Positions 1 to 10,635 of a stretch of 64,000 nt of DNA are shown here, in pieces (the first letter of the stretch is position 1; each line of letters opens with the position of its first letter). Below the pieces are notes generated by a model that worked only from the letters and a program-made list of their open reading frames with translations, had not been told where the DNA came from and did no database searches. This DNA comes from Rhexocercosporidium sp. MPI-PUGE-AT-0058 (Eukaryota > Ascomycota > Leotiomycetes > Helotiales): contig JAGTJL010000001.1 in assembly GCA_020746875.1 (NCBI GenBank), forward strand, positions 4,774,001-4,838,000, in the 5' to 3' direction. The position numbers and the translations under genes were made by a program.

Positions 1-73
1 AAAAAGTTTGGGTGTATGTTGACTCGTTGGTTCGTGTTGGTTGTTCCTTTTTTCGTGTGTACGCACTTCTTTC

Positions 74-2766
74 TCAAGACAAACAGGAGTCGCATCTCCA
101 CTGTCCGGCGATTGGTCTTCCGGAACTTTTCGCGCATCGTCGGCAGAAGAAACGCGCTGGACAGTTCTGTTGACCAGTGAGCAATCGCAGACTCTTGGGG
201 TTTGAGAGGAGGTTTAGGGTTGAACTTACCATCTCACGACAAACCACCCGATTAGGAGGTATGGTAACTTCTCCACATACGCAATTGTTGAAGCCCCTCT
301 TCGACGCAATAGGTTGCAACTCCCTGTCCATATCAACGTCTTCCTTTTCAGCACCCTGAGTCCTCTCAGCCCTCTGTTTCAAATCCTCCTTCTCCGCAAT
401 CAGGATCCGTAGGCAGCGGTCATGCACAGCCTCATCCACGTAGCCTTTCAGAATAAAATTCTCCATATGTTTAGAGAACTCCTTTCTGCGTGATACTTCG
501 GCCACAATCCAGGACTTGTTGGTCTCCACAAAACGGACCATTGCGTCAGGGAGGTGTCTCATGCTTGTCAAGTGTGCCTCGAAAATGAATCGGTTGAAGC
601 GGTTGATGTACTCCTTCTCCTCGGGCGGGATGTCTGTGAAGTCTTCGATGCCATCTCGACGCTGCTGGTACAGCCAACTCTCATCGGTCTCGTCATCGCT
701 GTTTGCTAGAACCTCGCCGGCAACGAGGAGACGCTTGGTAACCGTATCGTAGAGTGGCTTGTCCGTTTTGGGAACATAGTGAACCTTTCGACGCTGTGTG
801 GTCGGTTCTGTTTCATACTTTCCCAAATCCAAGTCCAAGTGGTCCTCCGTATCATTTGATGTATTTGGGGAGCTTTGGCGAGATTCATGAGGGGACGATG
901 AGTGAGAGGAATCGATCATTCGTTTCTCTACGAGGTGTCCGGGCCAAACATTATGCAGAGGACCATTACGGGCTGTTGCCCAGGACTCATCGCCGTTCAA
1001 GTGCTTTTCTAAGTCGAACAGCGTCATGGGCTGGCCCAATTGAATGATTCTTGACCGTTCGGCCAAAGGAAAAGGTCCTGGGCGGCTGCTCTTTGCTAGC
1101 TCGACAAAGAATGTGACTCTTGGTGGATTTGGTCGGCGGGCATGAAATCTGTAAGCACTATGATCTGTGCCCAAATGTAACCGCAACTCCTCTAGAGAAC
1201 GATTCCAAGACAGACAAAAGGGACACTTCAATCCTGATATCGTAGTTTCTCGCTTGATACCTGTCTCTGCTGCCTCTGATTTGCCAAAGCAATATGTAAC
1301 TGTGATTCCACTATTCTCCGGATCATGTTGCTCAGACCTGGATCTCTGCATCCGCGGAGCCCTGGGTGATCTCCCCTGTGCAATGGTGCTCAGATCCTTC
1401 AAATTGTAAGTTGGGACATTCGAGCGGCGTCTTGGAGCACGGGTGTCGCCCGGACTTTCCGGTGGCAGAAGATCTTCAGGCTTTGGAGACAATTCCCGGC
1501 ATACTGGCGTGGCCAACAGTAGATGGGGAGCTGAGAATTGTTTTGATGACCTTTTTAAGGTAGTATCGTTGAGTCGGGAAGGTAGTGACCACCTGATCTG
1601 CATCCGTAAACTGTACTTTATCCTTTGCGTCCTGCTCTTGTAACTTGCATAAAGGTCGGCTCTGCTGTGTCGTTCGGCAGACAACCAAGGGTTCGTACGA
1701 GCATACAAGGAGACATCTTCGTGTGCTATGGATTGTCCTGCCTGAAGATTTGCCATTACATCCTCATCGGTATCCGATGTCATAGCCATACCGGGCCATA
1801 GCATACTGGCTCCCTTTGGCTCCAGAAAAACCTTGATATTGTACTTGTCTGCAAAGCCAAACCCATCTGAGTGTTGGTCCCACTGCCCATTCGGCTTCCT
1901 TGTTCTACGATGCACATAGAAGTGATCTGGAGTGAAGATGAATGGCTCGGGCAGAATGACTTCCCGGGATATATCGCCGTCCGTGCCAATTGAGATTCGG
2001 TATTTGCAAGGTTTCACGAGTCTACAGATTTCAATGAAGTCTTGCGGCCTCACATCACCTGGCTTTTCGTCGTTCTTGGCATAATAGATTGCAACACCGC
2101 ACCTGCAACTAATGTCGGCAACCTGACCCCATTCGGTTTCATCGGGGGTTTGCTCGATGTGTTCCGCATTGATCTGAAGGATATCAACGCGCATGGATTC
2201 AGCAAAGTCTACTGGGGCTCGAGGTAAACACCTGTTGATGGATTTCTCGCCCGGCTTTCCAAGCCTTGAATCCCAGGCAGCGCTTTGAGGCCTTCCATAG
2301 AAATTGATCGGTTTGATGAGGTCTGGCTTGGCCGAGAATCGACCCGAATTTCTTCTGCTCTCGTTCGTCACCTGACCAAATGGTCTTCGATGACCAACTA
2401 TGTGGTTGTCGTCGAAAGATGCAGAACCTTTCTCTTTAGGCTGGCTCAACTTCCTCCGCTTTGCTGGCCTGTGCTGCTCATCTTCCTCGTCATCTGAAGC
2501 CATGACTTCTTCTCGAGGCCTGACCCCGACGGATGATTTCAGCGAGGATAGCGTTGATCCCATAATTAGCGCTCCTAGTACTTCGCGCACATTCCTTCGT
2601 AGGTAGGGCCGCCGGTTGACGTAGTTGTGAGAGGTATTATATACAAAAAGTGAAGCGTCTCCTATGTCTTTGTGGAAGGACATCTTTTTCAACTTCGGCT
2701 CCCCTGCATATTGCTTATACAGGGCAGACTTCTCAGACGAGGATAAAGCTGATCGGGTAAATCGAG
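74..2766 (-). CDS. suz12: Su(z)12-like Polycomb (PRC2) subunit with VEFS box
   Basis: Likely Su(z)12 subunit of the H3K27 methyltransferase complex PRC2, nuclear. Counting from the first ATG at 2683, a C2H2 finger starts near residue 487 (CPFC...H...H). A VEFS-box segment rich in acidic and aromatic residues lies at about 670-770. The C-terminus is a PHD-like Cys cluster (CVC, C...C, FCRRC, WRCDSC). The reading frame is unbroken to the stop at 74, but a 63-nt stretch at 229..167 has a perfect donor (GTAAGT), branch-like CTCAC and CAG acceptor. Removing it keeps the frame and brings the Cys pairs to normal PHD spacing, so I treat it as an intron. The start is uncertain: coding-like sequence continues upstream of 2683 to a probable acceptor (branch GCTGAC, then TTCTCAG) at 2767, so a short upstream exon probably exists. 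I could not find its donor. Divergent from the F-box gene at 3481. Confidence 0.85.
167..229 (-). other. in-frame 63-nt intron of suz12
   Basis: Begins GTAAGT and ends CAACAG on the minus strand, with a CTCAC branch-like element 10-15 nt before the acceptor. Its length is a multiple of three and it contains no stop, so simple ORF calling translates through it and adds 21 spurious residues inside the C-terminal zinc-binding cluster. Confidence 0.75.
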
Positions 2767-3480
2767 CTGAGAATATGGATGCGTCAGCTATCAAACACGA
2801 ACGGATGCTGGGACAGGCGTTTCTGTTCCGTAGTTCAGGTTCGGCTCTGTAAAGGAACGCGTCGAGGGGGCGTGATGAGAACAGGGACGGGCCCGGGAAT
2901 CGTGAGAGTGTACCGATCCAGGCGATCTAAAAGGGGCGTTCGGAAGATGGATTGACACGAGCAAGATGAATTCTCATCTGACACGTCAGTCCTGCGCGAA
3001 CATGACTTGGCTATGAATCCATATTGATGTTGCTGTTCTTGCCGTCGTCAACACGGTCCGCGGTAGTATTATTTACGACCACGGCCTCAGCCCAGGTGCT
3101 TGGTCGCGGCTACAAGCTAGGATGAATTAAGGTTTTGGAGCTAACCAATACTGGCTAATTAGACTACTCTCCCCGAGGCTTCTTTGGGACTAGCACCAGG
3201 CTGCTAGCTGCAGCTGCATGATATCTCTCAGCCTTGCAGACACTCATTGCAACATTTCATTCCTTTCACAACAACTCAGTCACAACAAATTCATAGATCG
3301 CAGCCCTCATTTCAATACTTGCTTTCCTGCGCGTTTTAAAGGGAAGGTGTCCTGCATGATACAACAGCAATACATACACCCCACACTAGCACGGGCAGCC
3401 ACAGAAGTTTGCCACTTCCAATGGACTACAGCCTTTGGATGATTCATTGACCAGCAAACAACACTATTTCCTGCAAGACC
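2767..3480. promoter_or_regulatory. divergent promoter region, suz12 / F-box gene
   Basis: About 0.7 kb between two divergently transcribed genes. It should hold both promoters and the missing 5' exon of suz12. I see no clear TATA box, no repeat and no convincing extra gene. Confidence 0.4.
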
Positions 3481-5892
3481 ATGGCTTCAACAGTCTCTCG
3501 CCGACGTGCGCTGCGCACACCACCAAGAGCAACCCGAAAAACCCCCAAGATCTCTTATGCCGAATCCTCATCTGGCGATGATGCAGACAGCGACTCCGAA
3601 TCCGAGCAATCTGCTTCAAGTGCCGAACCCAGTCACCCCACCACTCGATCACGAGCTCCAAGATCTCAACCTTCACAAGAGACACGCCCCAGAAGAGCCT
3701 CCTCACTACGCGACAGAGGCACGCAAATATCCAATGTAAATCACCAGAAAAGGTTTCGGTCAGCGCGATCTACTACTCGCTCTCGAAATACACAATCCGG
3801 ACAAGCACAGCAGAAACGCCCCCGACCCTCCTCCTCCCATCGAAACGACAACGATAATGCAGGCAACAGCCGGAGCCATAAGAGGCGCAAACAATCAAAA
3901 CGATCGTCTGCTACAAAGATTGCCAGTCAAGAAGTGCAGGAAATACAAGGTTCTGGGGTTATCCCACCATGGCAAAGTCTCCCATACCACGTCTTGGTGC
4001 AGACTTTCCAGTACGCAACCTACCCACTATACGAGGAACACACATTCCAACCGCTCCCTTCTGGAAGATGGCTACTGAGTATTGCTCGATTATGCCGCAG
4101 TTTTGCAGAGCCAGCCTTCACCGTTCTATATTCGTCTCCTCCACTCGTTCCGATGGTACAGGCGCATCGATTGGTGGATCTTTTGATGGCAGACCCGCGG
4201 CCCATGGCATTCAAATATAGGCAGAAAGTGGAGTCACTCCGGATTGATGTTGGCCAAGTTGTTGCATACACTCTGCCAGGCAGCGGCCTCTTGGATCTAC
4301 ATGGTTTGATCAAGGAGTTGCCACGATTAACAGATCTGGAGTTCTATCATCAGAAAGACATGTCGCCATACCGGAATCTGGACGAAAATGTCAAGTGGAC
4401 GTACCCCGAGTCGATATTCGAGGCCCTCGAGTATGTCAATCCTGCAGCAGACCCAATCCGAGGTGACAAGACGAGCATCTGCAGACTTCGCAGCTGGCGC
4501 TGGTCCTCAAGGCTTGGAGGGAAAAAGTACTCGATCGAAAATATTCCGGCGATGCACCTGAGGCCATCTTTCGCATCCCTGCAGAAGGTTGCCTTTGTGA
4601 ACTATCAGCTCCCATATCTCAAGAAGGATGAAGAGGATCCCGAGCATGAAAAGGTCCTTGCCAAGGCCATCAATGCTCTCCCCAATCTCAAGCATCTCAT
4701 CCTTGAGTCATCGACCCTGGTTAATGCGAAGCTGCTGCCTATGCTGCCTACTGGACTCAGAAACCTCGAGTTGATCAACTGCTGGGAAGTGATTGCTTCT
4801 GACTTTGGTCCTTTCCTCCTTACTCATGGCAGGCAACTGCGATGTTTGACTCTGAACCACAACCAATCACTGAGTTTGGAGTTCTTGCCACTCCTTGCCT
4901 CTGGATGTCCCAACTTGCAGGTACTCAGGATGAATTTGGTTTATTTTAACGTTCACGTTACCTACCGCGACTCGGAGCCGCTGTACGACCACCTGTTAAA
5001 GCCAAATCAGATTCCCGAGTGGCCTTCGACTATGCAGACAATCGAACTGATCCAGCTACGCAAGTGGGAAAACGAAGCGGCAGAAGTTTTCTTTCAAAGC
5101 CTCCTCGATAGTGCAGGAAACCTTCCGGATCTTCGCCGTCTGACAGTTCAAGCGATCTTGAATATTGGTTGGAGAGATCGAGCTTCGTTCCGTGACAAGT
5201 GGGTTGGTTCTCTCAATCGGGTATTCAAGAGGTCGTCAAAGCCTCCTAAGGCCGTCTTCAGTCTGCCCACGGGACTTGAAGCATTGACTTTGCCACACGG
5301 AGACGAGAAGGAGACTGTATCCGAAAGCAAGGCACTGGTGGAACCTAAACAATCCTCTTTTGGCTTGGGGGCATTCAATGTTAGCGGAATGTCTCCTGTA
5401 GTCGAGATCCCAGCACCCACCCGACGGCATAAGGCTTCGGAGGAGCAAGGAGGATCACCACCGGCTCGCCGTTCAGCACGTTCAGCGGCTCGCAATCTAC
5501 AATCAGGCAAATACGTCGAGTCATCTGATTCTGAGCCTGAAGCCGACGCTGAAGGTACATATGAAGCTCGTACGCCAACTTCCCAGGTAGGGGGCCGCAC
5601 TTCTCGCCTTGAACGCGAGCTGGGTATTCTGAAAGCGACAGCTGGCAGACATAATGCCCTCATATCATCCACCGAGACCTCCGAGGATGAATCTGCTGCC
5701 AGTAGTAGAGGTAAGGGAAATGGCGAAGAGAACGAAGTTGTTCAAGGCATGTGCGAGGTTGTTGAAGTGAGGATTGATAATCTAAGACCGACTGAGACGC
5801 AAGTCACTGAGGCGGATTTCTTGGACGAAGAAATGAGCGGCGATGATGACTGGAATGGAGAAGACCTTGCTGATGATGGATACGCATGGTGA
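3481..5892 (+). CDS. F-box / leucine-rich-repeat-like protein, 803 aa
   Basis: Single-exon gene; the ATG at 3481 has a good context (ACCATGGC). The first 155 residues are basic, Ser/Arg-rich and low in complexity. Residues about 160-215 look like an F-box (IPPWQSLPYHVLVQTFQYA, then LSIARLCRSF), the Skp1-binding module of SCF ubiquitin ligases. Residues about 240-560 contain irregular leucine-rich segments (LPNLKHLILESS, LPTGLRNLELINC, LASGCPNLQVLRMNL) typical of the substrate-binding LRR region of F-box proteins. The last 150 residues are acidic and disordered. F-box plus LRR suggests a substrate receptor of an SCF E3 ligase, but the substrate cannot be inferred. The F-box is divergent, so its assignment is moderate; the gene itself is not in doubt. 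Confidence 0.8.
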   Translation: MASTVSRRRALRTPPRATRKTPKISYAESSSGDDADSDSESEQSASSAEPSHPTTRSRAPRSQPSQETRPRRASSLRDRGTQISNVNHQKRFRSARSTTRSRNTQSGQAQQKRPRPSSSHRNDNDNAGNSRSHKRRKQSKRSSATKIASQEVQEIQGSGVIPPWQSLPYHVLVQTFQYATYPLYEEHTFQPLPSGRWLLSIARLCRSFAEPAFTVLYSSPPLVPMVQAHRLVDLLMADPRPMAFKYRQKVESLRIDVGQVVAYTLPGSGLLDLHGLIKELPRLTDLEFYHQKDMSPYRNLDENVKWTYPESIFEALEYVNPAADPIRGDKTSICRLRSWRWSSRLGGKKYSIENIPAMHLRPSFASLQKVAFVNYQLPYLKKDEEDPEHEKVLAKAINALPNLKHLILESSTLVNAKLLPMLPTGLRNLELINCWEVIASDFGPFLLTHGRQLRCLTLNHNQSLSLEFLPLLASGCPNLQVLRMNLVYFNVHVTYRDSEPLYDHLLKPNQIPEWPSTMQTIELIQLRKWENEAAEVFFQSLLDSAGNLPDLRRLTVQAILNIGWRDRASFRDKWVGSLNRVFKRSSKPPKAVFSLPTGLEALTLPHGDEKETVSESKALVEPKQSSFGLGAFNVSGMSPVVEIPAPTRRHKASEEQGGSPPARRSARSAARNLQSGKYVESSDSEPEADAEGTYEARTPTSQVGGRTSRLERELGILKATAGRHNALISSTETSEDESAASSRGKGNGEENEVVQGMCEVVEVRIDNLRPTETQVTEADFLDEEMSGDDDWNGEDLADDGYAW

Positions 5893-7168
5893 TGATATTC
5901 CGGGCGATGTTCTATTTACTTTTCGTTTCGCGGGGTTTGGTTCGGGGTTCACTTTGCGAAGTTGAAATCGGGGGGCATGGAAATGATGGAATAGGCTGGC
6001 TTTGAAAATACATGGGTTGTGAAGGGACATATACGATATGACGAAAATCAGTGTGAGCTGTATGATTATGGATACGGATGGTATGATGGACGGTGTGGAG
6101 TTACTACAGGAACTATGGGCACAATGGGCTTAATGGGCCTTGGCATGAATGGGTGTAGGATGGCACATGCGAGAGAGACTTCACCACTACGTTTGCGATG
6201 AGCTTGCTTGCTTACTTTGCTTCACTGTACATGTTTCAACAAAAGTTAAACTGCTGCGCAGATGTGCAAAACACGAATCAAAACAAATTCAAAATCAGCG
6301 CTCCGCAATCAACAACCTTACTGTGACGTCCAAGCTACTAGACAGCTCGCTCATTCTTCTGGTTGTGGTTGTGGTTGTGGTTGATTCTGCTTTGGCCTAA
6401 TTGCTCTCACTTAAGCCTCCTCTTAGTTGTGTCCTGTTGTTGGATATCGCACCTCTGAATAGACCAGGTGAAGTTGTTTTTTTTTTTTTTGCTCGGTCGA
6501 GTATATTTGGACTTAGCCAAATGTCTGCTTTCTGGCTCAGTTGACCTTGGATTAGCTTCGGTCGATTGACTTACTCGACTTGGCTGAGCGAGTAGTCACT
6601 CTGGCTCAGCCAGAATTGCGATGTGCAACGGAACTGATGTCAATAATAAGCGCCTTTAATTGGCTGGTTCGGCAAGTTTGTTGCATATCGCACTCGTCTG
6701 GCTGAGCCAAGTTGAAATCTGGCCTGGAAAAGCTCAAGTGAGGTATAAACCAAAACTCAGTCTTCTTTACCGCTTGAGTAAAATTGGACGATGCGTGTTG
6801 TGAATTGGGCTATCCCGGTCATAGAATTGCAATCTAAAGGGCAAAGTCAGACTAGTCAAAGCATTTGCTTACTTTGGCTGATGAAGGAACCCGATTCAGA
6901 AATGCAGAGTTTGAGAGCAATTGAAGCACAGATACATGGATAGCTTTGTCAATTCGGATTGTTCCTCTAGATCTTGCAAGCCATCATTCATGTTCTCGAA
7001 ATCAAACATAACAGCTTGCCTCGCTTACAGGCAGCCACAAGTCTATTGTTGAGGGCTACGCCTGCTCAACGCCAAACAAGAAATCGTATCTAGTTCGCTT
7101 ATGTTTCCGGTCATAGTACTCTTGATAAACACTGTGGTAAGGACGAACTCAGTCCCAAGTCTCGCTCT
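5893..7168. other. intergenic region with GTGGTT repeat, CTCAGCCA motifs and two 19-bp motif copies
   Basis: No gene recognised. Contains a short (GGTTGT)n tract near 6360-6382, a poly-T run at 6478-6490, several TGGCTCAG/CTGAGCCA words between 6530 and 6720, and two copies of the dispersed motif described elsewhere (6617 plus, 6674 minus). Confidence 0.6.
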
Positions 7169-8754
7169 TCACCTCCCCCTCCATCCCGGTAGTTCAACAG
7201 CAGCCTGTCTCCCTCCCCCACCATCTGCTTCCACAAGTCCCTGCCCCTGAACCTCGGTAGCATTCACATACTCGCTCCCTCTCCCAAAATGCCCATCCCG
7301 TCCACCAGGATTCGAACTCTCCAGCTCCACCTTCCCCCCAGCATCACCATGCACGACAACCACTCTCTCCCTCTCCACCACACCCCTCTTCTTCAATTTC
7401 CAAATATAGAAGACAAGCGCTGAGATAATAGCTAGTATCACGATGGGCCCGATCACGGCACCTGCGATCCAGGCTTTACTTGTTGGTTTTGGGGATTGCG
7501 ATGAGGTTGAGGAGGGGTTGGTGCTTGTTTGGGTACCTGGAAGGACAGATTGCGTTACGGCTGGAGTGGAAGAGAGGCCATTCGAGTTTGAGGATGGGGC
7601 TGTTAGGGTTGGGTTGAGGGAGCTGGTTACGCTTAGTATGAGTGATGAGCTGGTGGTTGTAGTTGATGTGCTAGACTCTGTAAACCGAATGAGTTTCTTC
7701 TTCTTTGAATAGGTAGATGTTGCGAGATCACTTGAGGCTAGATATAGAATGATGAGAGGATATGTGTAGCTTCTACATACCAGAAGATAATGTTGTTGTC
7801 ACATCCGAAGGAATATCCCTGAACAGTGTTGTGAGACATGTTCCACATGCGTAGGCATGGTATGGTGCTGTGTCGCCCCGACTGGCGTACAATGTGTTTG
7901 AGCAGCAAGGGTCGGGACTAGGTAGGATATCATCAGCATGATACCACACCGCTAGAAGTTCAATCTTCTCATCTTCATTCCCCTCATATTATATCGAATC
8001 ACCGATTAGAATAATTTTCTCAGATCTCATGTCGGACGGGGATGTCTTGGGACATGTTCTGCTCCCCTACAGGCTTCTCTTTCATGGGGGTGTAACTTTG
8101 TCCACATCTTGAGGACCGACAACCGAGTCTTTTTTGTATTGGAAAAGTCAGGAATAACAACAATTGAAAAGAAGTCAAAGATCGCGTAGATCAACAAAAC
8201 ATCAGCACGAATACATGCCAAAGTCAGGCAGCAGTTTGTCATCGTCTCACAGCTCTCGTCAAAAAGTTCCAGCACATCCTCAGCTTGCTCCTCACGGATC
8301 TAGGACACATCGGTAGACGAAGGAGCAATAATATTCTGACAGAAATTAACTCACCAAGTAAAAACACCAGCCGGATTTGGCAGCTCACTCCCTCGCGTAC
8401 AAGTCGTAGCAATGCCAAAACTAGTACTTGTCGGCACTGCGACGACGCAGGCGAAGAAAGTCCCTGATTCGGAGACGGTCTGGAGGGTGGGACAGGCGAT
8501 TGGTATCCCTTAATTTCAATTAATGTCAGTATCAATTACCATGCAGGTGAACTTGTACTTTCACCCAGCCCTTGATCGATCAGAGGCGAGTAAAATAATT
8601 AGTGCTTATAGGAAGCAAGTAGCAGCGACTTACAATCAGTCCCTGAACTGGTGTATCCGATAAAGCGTCCACCGTTCTGCCTCTTTCCAAACTCCCACAT
8701 AGGAATATTCGTAACCATAGGCTCCATCTTGAATCTACGAGTTCCACAGACAGG
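7169..8754 (-). CDS. single-pass membrane protein with Cys-containing ectodomain (multi-exon, 5' end incomplete)
   Basis: Probable cell-surface protein of a type common in filamentous ascomycetes: a Cys-containing ectodomain, a Ser/Thr-rich stalk, one membrane span and a short basic/acidic tail. Function unknown. Exons placed by splice signals and frame: 8754..8634 (GTRRFKM..., GRFIGYTSSGTD), intron 8633..8509, 8508..8355 (PIACPTLQTVSESGTFFAC, then ATTCTRG), a gap, 7951..7781 (PSPDPCCSNTLYASRGD, then YACGTCLTTLF), intron 7780..7678, and 7677..7169. The last exon holds the stalk (TSTNPSSTSSQSPKPTS) and the span WIAGAVIGPIVILAIISALV followed by WKLKKRG. Phases fit at the two defined introns. 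Between 8354 and 7952 at least one exon is missing, because the phases do not join directly. The signal-peptide exon is also not fixed; a hydrophobic stretch lies near 8860-8800. Exons are confident, the full model is not. Confidence 0.6.
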
Positions 8755-10635
8755 CTGATATCCTCATCAAAGATCACTGTGTGGAAACGCGAAAAGACAA
8801 AGAGGACGGACAAATACTGGAAAATCACGAACCGAACGCGCTTCAAAAGACGGGGATAATCCATGTCTGCTGACAAAAGTACCAGTAGCTGCAGCGAGGC
8901 AGATTCAATGGCCTGGCGTTTTGCTCTCAATTCCATGATCAGGGTAAATTGGCAGGGTCGTCTGCATTTCATCCCTACCACAGCCAACCGTTTCTTCAGC
9001 CTCAAGCCACGATTCTTGGATGCGAATCCTTCGGGACGACTACCCGAGGAGGTGTTGGATTTTTTCTTCTTCACAGGGTCTTGATTGAGATTTCGAAGGT
9101 TAATGTGAAAAATATCAAGGCTGTATATATTGGAATGATCTTTGTATCATAGTGAGTTTCGAGAAGAGGTTTAAAATCATTCGGATTACGAGTTGCAGAC
9201 ATTTCGCTTAGATTTCTGTCCTCTCACAGTCCTTCAGTAACATCGCACGCTCTTTACTAAGGGACATGCCCTGCCGATGTCGTTTGGACAATTCTGTAAG
9301 ACATATCCTCTAGCTACTATCTTCATTCATCCCCAGTTTTGGAATTTACGAAATCAGATCTCTCTTGTTCGACGCATATTTGATTACCATTCCTCTGGAT
9401 TTTGATTGGATGGAAGATGTCATCATACCTTGCCTTCGTCCCATCTAAGCACGTTTTCAAAATGTATCAAGCACACATTAGTGCCTATTCCACTCTCGTT
9501 CATTCAGATCCTATTCTTGCCACGGAGTTTTGATGCACATCGCACTTTCAATTCGAACCGAGAGCATTCACTAGCGCGGCTTTTTAACTTAAGTGCTTGA
9601 ATTTTGTTGCACGTCGCGAATCAACAGCGTCGATTTCAGCTGGTTCAATCTCTCTCAGAAATATTCTGTTGCGTATTGGTGTTTCTTTTTTGGAAAATCG
9701 ATACTGTCGATTCCAGTCAGTCTGGCAGCCTAATGAAACCTTTGCAAACAGCAATTCGAAGCCTCAATTTCGAAATGTAAGCGACACCTATATAGGGATC
9801 TGGTTCGTGCCGGCTCTTGCCTATTTGGATCTTTGAGTACTTGAATCTGCAGAAAGTATACTCTTCTCCATGTTGCTCCTTCCAGCTATCTCTACAAGAG
9901 CATTGATAGGGTTATGGAGCACCGACATTTCAAAGGCCTTCGCTGGTATAGCAGCGAGTGCTTCTTATCAAGATAGGAACGACTCGGAAATCCGGGTTGG
10001 TATGAAACGTCAAGGGTGGTCAATATAGTAGATGAAGAGGAATGAGGGGGTCGCGCAACCAGGTGTCTGTTGGATTTCACGCGGTGCAAGCTTTCTGCTC
10101 TTGATGATTTATTTTAGACCACTTTGTCCTGCTGCTTGAAAGATAATTAATCAAAAATATAGTCTCGCGCTTTGGCTGTCCTGCTCTCAGGTGAGCCGTT
10201 TTTTTTATATATCGCTATATTTTAGCCCTGCTCGGTTCGCTTGCAAGTAAACAAATCAGATGTTCACCTTCATTTCTCCATTTACTTCTATCCTACAATT
10301 CCGAATCGAAGTTTTGTTGTACATCGTAATTGAATGTAAACAAAAACCTCGCGTATTCGATCGTCACCTTCGTATCCTCGTAGTACTGCTCCTTTGGAGC
10401 CTCTTTTTTAACCGCAGGGAAGCATCCACAGGTCACACGCTGACAGCTAACGTGGGCGTTCAAACCTTAGCACGTGCTGGTTTCCCGGTTCTGGTCTCGG
10501 TGGCGCCAATCTGTATAAAACTAACCGGTTATGTGAGAATGTTTAGGTCGGCGATATTGTGACGCCGTTGGAGAAGCTTCAATAGTAGCTTCTTGCCAAA
10601 TCCAAAATTCCCCTGAGCAATTAGCGCCAGAACTA
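8755..10635. other. region upstream of the membrane protein gene; three 19-bp motif copies
   Basis: The first few hundred bases probably contain the missing 5' exon and promoter of the minus-strand membrane protein. The rest has no recognisable gene. Three minus-strand copies of the dispersed motif occur at 9526-9544, 9600-9618 and 10310-10328. Confidence 0.5.

Noticed and set aside
5148..5672. 174-residue antisense frame in the F-box/LRR gene
   Set aside because: Shadow of the plus-strand coding sequence.
7300..7325. GGATTCGAACTCT as a possible tRNA T-arm
   Set aside because: No acceptor stem or anticodon arm around it; it lies in the coding tail of the membrane protein gene.
8239..8535. 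98-residue minus-strand open frame
   Set aside because: Out of frame with the splice-consistent exon 8508..8355 of the membrane protein gene.
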